From NCBI GenBank assembly GCA_965267605.1, contig OZ254088.1, forward strand, positions 1,798,001-1,862,000: 64,000 nucleotides of DNA, in the 5' to 3' direction. This document shows, in pieces, positions 58,142-64,000 of this stretch. Position numbers and translations under genes: made by a program. This DNA is from G965267605 sp965267605. Its GTDB lineage: Bacteria; Bacteroidota; Bacteroidia; Flavobacteriales_E; Vicingaceae. A model generated the notes under the pieces. The model searched no databases, had not been told where the DNA came from, and saw only the letters and a program-made list of their open reading frames with translations. Within the stretch, counting starts at the first letter, position 1. Every line of letters starts with the position of its first letter.

Positions 58142-58945
58142 ATGAAAGGAATTAAAAAGACACTATCTGTGTTCTTGGCAGGAGCAGTTTTAGTAGCTAC
58201 TACTAGCTGTAAGAAGAACAAAGGAACACAGCCTACCATTCCTCCAGCTGAGACTTTTCAAATGGAAACTGCTGACTTTGACGACTCCAAAACGGGTCCT
58301 CAGAGATTGGATGGTACAGCAACAGCAACCAACTGGACGCATTCTGCGTGGCACGTTGGTGTTTGGAACATCGTACTTACCATTACGTTGATCGTACCTG
58401 TTGCGGCATACTGGGAATCTTTCAACCATACACCTAAGTATGTAAGCGATAAGAAAGGTTGGAGATGGAAGTATACTGTTAACGTTCTTGGCATTGATCA
58501 TACTTGTAAGCTTTACGGTAAGGTTTCTGGCGACAACGTGAACTGGGAAATGTACCTAACGAAAGCTGGTCACTATAAGAACTTCCTTTGGTATAAAGGG
58601 ACTTCAGACCTTGCGAATAACGCTGGTCAGTGGATCATGTACAGCAATCCTAATGATCCTGCTCAATTCCTTCAGATGGATTGGAGTAGAGATGCTGATG
58701 GTAATGCTGATGTGAAGTATACGAACGTTACAACCGGAGCTGCTAAAGATGATTACATCCACTACGGTATCCAGGCTGGTAACTACGATAGATTCTACAG
58801 AATCAACGATCAAAGTGAGAGCAGATTGATTGACATCGAGTGGAACTTCGCGTCTAAGTACGGACATGTAAAAGACAACGTGAAGTTTGGTGATACAAAC
58901 TGGCATTGCTGGGGTAACAACCTACACGATACAATTTGTCCTTAA
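58142..58945 (+). CDS. Lipoprotein, unknown function
   Basis: A protein of 267 residues with lipobox ATTSC (Cys23). The mature part is beta-rich with many Trp, Asn and Asp residues (for example TNWTHSAWHVGVWNIVL, WNFASKYGHVKDNVKFGDTNWHCW). It is of mid-size with no recognised domain. It has its own good promoter and a strong terminator, so it is probably expressed alone. Confidence 0.75.
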   Translation: MKGIKKTLSVFLAGAVLVATTSCKKNKGTQPTIPPAETFQMETADFDDSKTGPQRLDGTATATNWTHSAWHVGVWNIVLTITLIVPVAAYWESFNHTPKYVSDKKGWRWKYTVNVLGIDHTCKLYGKVSGDNVNWEMYLTKAGHYKNFLWYKGTSDLANNAGQWIMYSNPNDPAQFLQMDWSRDADGNADVKYTNVTTGAAKDDYIHYGIQAGNYDRFYRINDQSESRLIDIEWNFASKYGHVKDNVKFGDTNWHCWGNNLHDTICP

Positions 58946-58979
58946 GACATAAGCTTGTTAGCTTAGTCTAACAGGGAAA

Positions 58980-59006
58980 AAGGGTGGCTGAGCCACCCTT
59001 TTTTTA
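58980..59006 (+). terminator. Rho-independent terminator
   Basis: GGGTGGC-tga-GCCACCC (58982-58998) followed by seven T. It separates the lipoprotein gene from the T9SS adhesin at 59063. Confidence 0.92.
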
Positions 59007-59007
59007 T

Positions 59008-59038
59008 TTGCAACGCAGAAAAAACAGGAGTATCTTAG
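59008..59038 (+). promoter_or_regulatory. Weak promoter candidate for the CHU_C adhesin
   Basis: TTG (59008-59010), 20 bp, then TATCTTAG (59031-59038), one mismatch from TAnnTTTG, 24 bp before the ATG. Confidence 0.4.
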
Positions 59039-59062
59039 AGAATTGGAACAAAGCCAATTGCT

Positions 59063-62000
59063 ATGAAACTTGGGAATCGTATTGCATGCCTTTTGGCATT
59101 ACTCTTTTCTTTTGCCCTAACTACCAAAGCTCAAGTAACTGCAGATGCTGGACCAGCGAAAATCCATGTCTGTGAACTTGACTGTGTAGTAATCGGTGGT
59201 TCGCCCACTGGTTCGGGTGTTGGGCCTTTTACTTACGCCTGGTGGCCAAACGTTGCCATCAGTGATACAACGGTAGCCAACCCTACAATCTTTGCGAATG
59301 GTGCCCGATGGTACTATGTAAACGTTTCTAACGGATCTCAGAATGATATTGACTCCATCTTTATCAATGTGCTACCTATGCCTTTGGTAGATGCGGGGCC
59401 AAGAACAACTGTGCTTTGTCTGGGTGATACCATGACACTTGGTGGAGCACCTACAGCTTCGCAGGGTAGCGGACCGCTTACAATCAATTGGACGCCCAAC
59501 TTTAATATATCCAGTACTACTGCACCCAATCCAAGTGCCTGGCCCAATATTACCACTCAATACATATGTGCAGTAAACGACAGTGTTTGTACGCGGTATG
59601 ATACGATAGACATTACTGTGGTGCCCTACCCTGTAGCCAGCGCAGGATCGGGATTCACTATGTGTGATGATGACTCCGTGCAAATTGGAGGATCTCCTAC
59701 GGCATCCGGAGGAACCGGTGGGCCTTACGTAATAAGGTGGACACCCATTGCCTCTGTTAACAACGATACTATAGCCAATCCATACGCACAGCCTACATCT
59801 ACAGGATACATTAAGGTAAACGTATCTAATCTGGGATGTGCGGATGAAGACTCCATACTGGTTACTGTAAATCCAGCACCTACGCTGGCATTGAATTTCA
59901 ATGATACAACGATATGCAACAACGATAGTGTGCAATTGGGGGGCTCCCCCACCGCCTCAGGAGGGGTAGGAACGCTCAACTATACGTGGACCCCGGCAGC
60001 AGGATTGAACAACGCTTCAATTCCTAACCCGAATGCAAGGCCAGCCGGTAACACTACATACAACATCACTGTAGTCGACCAGAACGGTTGTGACGACTCC
60101 GATACGGTGAGGGTAAGGCTTTCTACAGCACCAACCGCTGATGCGGGGGCAGCCACAGGAAGTATATGCTTTGGCGATTCCGTGCAAATTGGTGGTTCTC
60201 CCACAGCCTCCGGAGGTACAGCCCCACTGTCGATACAATGGCTACCCTCTGCAGCAGTAAACAACGATAGCATCGCAAATCCTTATGCGATGCCCGCAAC
60301 AACAACTACTATACAACTTCAGGTTACTGATGCTTACGGTTGTATTGGGCGTGATTCTATCGTAATGACGGTATTCCCTAATCCTATACTATCCGTTACG
60401 AGTTCAACCGGATATTGCGGCCCTGACTCCGTTGACATTGGTGGTAACCCAACTGCAACAAGTGGCACAGGACCTTTGGGATACGCTTGGTCTCCAGCTG
60501 CTGGATTGAACAATCCTGCCATTGCAAACCCAAATGCCCGACCTGCTGCACCAACCACTTATACGTTGGTTGTAACAGATTCCGTTGGGTGTTCAAGCAC
60601 TGCTTCAGTATTCGTAACCAGTTGGCTTAAGCCTACTGCGAATGCCGGACCAGCACCTTCATTCATCTGTGCAGGTGATTCAACAATTATTGGTGGTTCC
60701 CCTACCGGTATTGGTGGCCAGGGACAGTTATCATTCTCATGGAGCCCAAGTGCTGTTTCGGATACTGCTGTGTCAAACCCATTTGCCAAACCACTGGTTA
60801 GCACGTTGTTAACAGTTACAGTAAGCGATACAAATGGATGTTCTGATACGTCTTCAGTATTTGTTGGAGTTAATCCCGTTCCAAATGCTGTTGCCGGAAA
60901 TGACACTGCACTGTGTCTGGGAGATTCTGCCATCCTTGGAGGTGCGCCAACAGGATCAGGTGGATCTGGCGGACCTTACACGTACTTGTGGAATCCTCCT
61001 GGAGGCTTGGCGGCAACAACAATACCTAATCCGAAAGCGGGACCACTGTCTACTATTCAGTATATCGTTCGGGTAACAGATGTATTGAATTGTAGCAATC
61101 ATGATACAGTTGTTGTTACGGTTTCGGCACCGCCTACTGCAAATGCGGGCTTGTCGGGAAGTACCATTTGTTCTAATGACTCGATACTTCTCGGTGGAAG
61201 TCCACCGGGAACAGGAGGTTTAGGACCGTTAAGCTACAGCTGGTCTCCGACTACGAATGTTACAAATCCACTGCTGGGTAATACGTATGCAAGCCCGGAT
61301 ACAACATTCACGTACTACTTAACAATTACAGATTCCATCGGGTGTTCGGATATGGATTCGATCTTCATTAACGTGAACATCGCTCCTAGATTCGATACTT
61401 CTAACATGGTGATCATACCTGCCACCTGCGACTCTGCAAATGGTGCGATCATGAACATCAACATTTCCGGAACGCCTACTTTCTTCTATGAGTGGAGAGA
61501 TACTTCAGGAACGATCATTGATCCTAACCCGAATTTGGTTGGCTACATGGGTGGTCAGTACTGGTTTGGGGCCAGAGATGGGAACAACTGTTCTTCCCAG
61601 ATTGGACCTATCGTGATTCCACAACTTACAGGACCAAGTGCCAACGGTTCTGGTGTTGGTGTTACAAATGCGTCCTGTGGGTTGAACAATGGGGCAATTG
61701 CTGGAATGGCCTTCGGAGGGGGCAATGGGCCTCTCACTTACCAATGGTGGTTTAATGACACCATATTCTCAGACTCGCTTAATCTAATGGACCTGGATAC
61801 TGGTTACTATGTCTTCATTGTGACTGACTCCATAGGTTGTATCAGCACGGACACCGTGTTGGTGAACAGAACACCTTTGGACACATTGATAGCGAATTGG
61901 GATTACCAGATTACGGACCAAAATGTACCTACAAGCGTTAATGTACTGTTCAACGACATAGGTACGCCAACGAATCCACAGATCATTGTGCCTACGGCAA

Positions 62001-62443
62001 ATGGTTCGGTATCGGTAAGTGGTGCTTCCATACAGTACACGCCTGATCTCGACTTTAGTGGATTTGATACCTGTTGGTACAGGATATGTAACGCTAATTG
62101 TCCATTCATATGTGATTCAGCTCTGGTGCTTTGGGAGGTCGTTGCGCCTATACCATTGGATATACCTAATGCCTTTACACCTAACGGTGATGGCTGGAAC
62201 GATCTGTTCGTGATTCAGGGATTGAAAGACGATGATTTGAATTCGCTTGTGATCTTCAACAGATGGGGTAGCGTTATTTACGAAGCTCAGCCTTACCAGA
62301 ACGATTGGGATGGCACTACCAACAACGGCACAATGCGTCTTGCAGGAAAACGGGCTGTTGATGGTACTTACTTCTACTTATTTAAACAAACGACTGACTC
62401 TGATCCACTTAGAGGAAGCATTGAACTTAAAACCAAGAAGTGA
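59063..62443 (+). CDS. T9SS type B adhesin with nine Ig/PKD-like repeats and CHU_C
   Basis: A protein of 1126 residues with a signal peptide (1-23, TTKAQ). Nine repeats of about 84 residues follow (ADAGP, CxGDSVQIGGSPTASGG, YxWTPxxxLNNxxxxNPxAxP, YxVTVTDSxGC), then two SprB-like units (ATCDSANGAIMNINISG and ASCGLNNGAIAG), a cadherin/Ig-like domain (VNVLFNDIGTP to FSGFDTCWYRICN) and CHU_C (DIPNAFTPNGDGWNDLFVIQ, IFNRWGSVIYEAQ, YFYLFKQTTDS). A long surface adhesin. Its stop overlaps the next gene, a PorP/SprF partner. Confidence 0.92.
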   Translation: MKLGNRIACLLALLFSFALTTKAQVTADAGPAKIHVCELDCVVIGGSPTGSGVGPFTYAWWPNVAISDTTVANPTIFANGARWYYVNVSNGSQNDIDSIFINVLPMPLVDAGPRTTVLCLGDTMTLGGAPTASQGSGPLTINWTPNFNISSTTAPNPSAWPNITTQYICAVNDSVCTRYDTIDITVVPYPVASAGSGFTMCDDDSVQIGGSPTASGGTGGPYVIRWTPIASVNNDTIANPYAQPTSTGYIKVNVSNLGCADEDSILVTVNPAPTLALNFNDTTICNNDSVQLGGSPTASGGVGTLNYTWTPAAGLNNASIPNPNARPAGNTTYNITVVDQNGCDDSDTVRVRLSTAPTADAGAATGSICFGDSVQIGGSPTASGGTAPLSIQWLPSAAVNNDSIANPYAMPATTTTIQLQVTDAYGCIGRDSIVMTVFPNPILSVTSSTGYCGPDSVDIGGNPTATSGTGPLGYAWSPAAGLNNPAIANPNARPAAPTTYTLVVTDSVGCSSTASVFVTSWLKPTANAGPAPSFICAGDSTIIGGSPTGIGGQGQLSFSWSPSAVSDTAVSNPFAKPLVSTLLTVTVSDTNGCSDTSSVFVGVNPVPNAVAGNDTALCLGDSAILGGAPTGSGGSGGPYTYLWNPPGGLAATTIPNPKAGPLSTIQYIVRVTDVLNCSNHDTVVVTVSAPPTANAGLSGSTICSNDSILLGGSPPGTGGLGPLSYSWSPTTNVTNPLLGNTYASPDTTFTYYLTITDSIGCSDMDSIFINVNIAPRFDTSNMVIIPATCDSANGAIMNINISGTPTFFYEWRDTSGTIIDPNPNLVGYMGGQYWFGARDGNNCSSQIGPIVIPQLTGPSANGSGVGVTNASCGLNNGAIAGMAFGGGNGPLTYQWWFNDTIFSDSLNLMDLDTGYYVFIVTDSIGCISTDTVLVNRTPLDTLIANWDYQITDQNVPTSVNVLFNDIGTPTNPQIIVPTANGSVSVSGASIQYTPDLDFSGFDTCWYRICNANCPFICDSALVLWEVVAPIPLDIPNAFTPNGDGWNDLFVIQGLKDDDLNSLVIFNRWGSVIYEAQPYQNDWDGTTNNGTMRLAGKRAVDGTYFYLFKQTTDSDPLRGSIELKTKK

Positions 62444-63624
62444 TGAGAAGGGGATTATTATTCATATTGCTAGCAGGCATTGGATACAGTGCCGTAGCGC
62501 AGAATCAGTATCACTTTAACCAGTACATGCAATATCGCCCTTGGGTGAATGAGGCTTCTATGATGGAGTACAACAGTTGGGCTGGTTCGGCCATATACAA
62601 GAACCAATGGCTCGGTCTGGACGGTGCTCCTACAATGTTTGGAATTCATGCATTGTATCCTTTCAGCGAATCAAGTGTTGGTAGCTTCTCGATCATTAAT
62701 GATCAGATCGGAGTTAATACATCCACGACAATCAACGGTACATATGGATATAGATTGAAGATCGATTTCGACAGGTCTATTGGCTTCAGTCTTACCGGTA
62801 CCGTGAACCTGATGAGCAGTGATTACTCCAATATCTCTACTACCATTTCAGACGATCCTTTGTTTGCAGAAGTAAAGACAAAGACGTTCGCTATGCCTAA
62901 CTTCAAGTTCGGTGTATTCTATAAGCAGAAGGATGTATACGTAGGTTTTGCGATTCCTAACATTCTTGAGAACAAGATTGTAAACCAGTCAGGAAATGCA
63001 ATTTCGAATACATCATTCCGAATGAGAAACATGCATTACTACATTGTTGCTGGCTTCAGAAAAGAACTGAAGAACCCTAACTGGGAATTGAATCCGTCAG
63101 TTCTTATCAAGCAAGCTTCCGGTAGTCCAATTAACATTGATGCAAACCTCAATGCGCTGTACAAGAAGAAATTCGGTATCGGCTTGGGCTACAGAACCAG
63201 TAATGAGATTCTGTTCATGATGAACTACATGGTGATGGAAGATCTCAAAGTGGGGTATTCATACGATTACAACCTGTCGGGTAGAACGCAGGTCAATGCA
63301 ATGTCTTCAGGTAGCCATGAGATCATGGTGATCTATCAACTTGGAAAAGCTAAGGAAGATGAACCAGATGAAGATGCAACTCCAGAGACCAGGCCTACCC
63401 TTGGATTACCAGATGCTGATCAGCACATCGATGATCCTAACAAGGAGGGTGAAAAGAAAGAAGGCGAAGGTGAAGGAGAGAAGAAAGAAGGTGAAGGCGG
63501 TGGAACTGAGAAGAAAACCGAAGGTGGTGGTGGAACCACTACACCCGCGAAGACTGGTGAAACCAAACCTAAGCCGAAACCTAAGCAGCCAACAGGTGGA
63601 AATGGGTTCATCATTAAGAACTAG
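62443..63624 (+). CDS. PorP/SprF family protein with a charged low-complexity tail
   Basis: A protein of 393 residues from ATG 62443 (GTG at 62440 is possible; TGATG overlap with the adhesin stop). Signal peptide ends GYSAVAQ; the barrel has YHFNQYMQYRPWVNEASMM and strands like VYVGFAIPNILENKIVN. From about residue 320 it carries an extra tail of about 70 residues made mostly of Glu, Lys and Gly, then Pro/Lys, ending in a short hydrophobic GFIIKN. PorP/SprF proteins normally lack this tail. It likely partners the adhesin at 59063. Confidence 0.88.
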   Translation: MRRGLLFILLAGIGYSAVAQNQYHFNQYMQYRPWVNEASMMEYNSWAGSAIYKNQWLGLDGAPTMFGIHALYPFSESSVGSFSIINDQIGVNTSTTINGTYGYRLKIDFDRSIGFSLTGTVNLMSSDYSNISTTISDDPLFAEVKTKTFAMPNFKFGVFYKQKDVYVGFAIPNILENKIVNQSGNAISNTSFRMRNMHYYIVAGFRKELKNPNWELNPSVLIKQASGSPINIDANLNALYKKKFGIGLGYRTSNEILFMMNYMVMEDLKVGYSYDYNLSGRTQVNAMSSGSHEIMVIYQLGKAKEDEPDEDATPETRPTLGLPDADQHIDDPNKEGEKKEGEGEGEKKEGEGGGTEKKTEGGGGTTTPAKTGETKPKPKPKQPTGGNGFIIKN

Positions 63625-63642
63625 TCACAAGTAATTATATAG

Positions 63643-63670
63643 AAAAGGGAGCCAATTGGCTCCCTTTTTT
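63643..63670. terminator. Bidirectional Rho-independent terminator
   Basis: AAAAGGGAGCCAATTGGCTCCCTTTTTT, a near-perfect palindrome, lies between convergent stops at 63624 and 63669, with T tracts in both directions. Confidence 0.9.
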
Positions 63671-64000
63671 AATGCCCTTCATGCTTTACACCAGCGGTTA
63701 CCCGCACGTCAAGAAAATTCTCCTTGGGCGGTATCGGACAGGAATATCCACTGCTATAAGCACAATATGGATTGTAAGCCTTGTTAAAATCTATTACCAC
63801 ACGTTTCTTCTTGGGTATCCTCATATCTATATACCTCCCTCCACCGTACGATTCATTGCCTGTGGTTCGATCTGTAAAAGGTAGAAACAGGAAATCCTTA
63901 TACATCTTCATTGCACGCAGTCTGTGGCTCTGATAGACGTTCAGTGAAAGTTCCTTTCCGTTGATGGCAAAATGTACCTTACCATACAGCTCATAGGTAG
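63669..64000 (-). CDS. DUF1684 protein, 5'-truncated by window edge
   Basis: About 110 C-terminal residues are visible; the frame stays open to the window edge, continuing upstream of the ATG at 63909. The DUF1684 signature is strong: FLPFTDRTTGNESYGGGRYIDM, then VVIDFNKAYNPYCAYSSGYSCPIPPKEN. Function unknown. It converges with the PorP/SprF gene across a shared terminator. The gene start lies outside the window. Confidence 0.9.
   Translation of the reverse strand, partial: TYELYGKVHFAINGKELSLNVYQSHRLRAMKMYKDFLFLPFTDRTTGNESYGGGRYIDMRIPKKKRVVIDFNKAYNPYCAYSSGYSCPIPPKENFLDVRVTAGVKHEGH

Noticed and set aside
1..64000. tRNA or rRNA genes
   Set aside because: I looked through the intergenic regions and found no cloverleaf-like or rRNA-like sequence; short undetected RNAs cannot be excluded by eye.

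Overview
The window reads as the chromosome of a Bacteroidota bacterium, most likely a Flavobacteriales-type environmental lineage. Evidence: type IX secretion (T9SS) sorting domains of both type A (Por/SorA) and type B (gliding-motility CHU_C), PorP/SprF partners, a PorE-like OmpA protein, LytS/LytTR two-component systems, TPR-SpoIIE phosphatases, and several Bacteroidota promoters with a TAnnTTTG -7 box. Coding density is high. I see no rRNA, tRNA, CRISPR array, insertion sequence or integrase.

Layout. 1-5.9 kb: a partial hypothetical gene, then a leftward run of small secreted or lipid-anchored proteins, a SIMPL-domain protein and a TPR-LytS kinase/LytTR regulator pair. 5.9-12.7 kb: a leftward operon of four paralogous secreted collagen-like proteins that share one N-terminal cassette but carry different C-terminal heads (S74/tail-fibre twice, a lectin-like head, a C1q-like head), preceded by a small T9SS type A protein and a small secreted protein. 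12.9-19.5 kb: a TPR-SpoIIE phosphatase, a 5-oxoprolinase operon (pxpABC) led by a non-canonical Nramp-family transporter, and a thioredoxin-fold lipoprotein without its CxxC. 19.6-24.9 kb: a PAS-LytS kinase, a Cys-rich lipoprotein, a four-gene NarL-type two-component cluster and a small Cys/His protein. 24.9-27.5 kb: a compact three-gene ABC-three-component (ABC-3C) conflict system with an HNH nuclease effector, the best candidate defence system here. 27.6-32.2 kb: a frameshifted DUF2147 gene, a DUF6268 barrel, a BASS transporter, SiaC and two secreted proteins. 32.4-42.6 kb: a stand-alone CHU_C domain overlapping a giant PKD protein that has no sorting domain, then a LytTR regulator, a small secreted protein, a pseudo-receiver PP2C phosphatase and a PAS-PAS-LytS kinase. 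42.7-46.4 kb: housekeeping-like genes (methyltransferase, VanW, DUF2071, two rhodaneses, an RNase Z-like hydrolase). 46.5-64 kb: two T9SS type B adhesin/PorP cassettes, an OmpA/SPOR protein, a TPR kinase and a partial DUF1684 gene.

How parts may work together. The CHU_C adhesins sit directly upstream of PorP/SprF-like proteins, matching the known pairing of type B cargo with a cognate PorP/SprF. The LytTR regulator at 38415 is followed by two 9-bp direct repeats spaced exactly as LytTR proteins require, just upstream of a TAnnTTTG promoter; a second set lies upstream of the CHU_C/PKD pair, suggesting one regulon. A different inverted repeat, GGGTA-N4-TACCC, recurs around the NarL-type regulator and at both edges of the ABC-3C island. 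All functions are inferred from sequence recognition alone; no database search was run.
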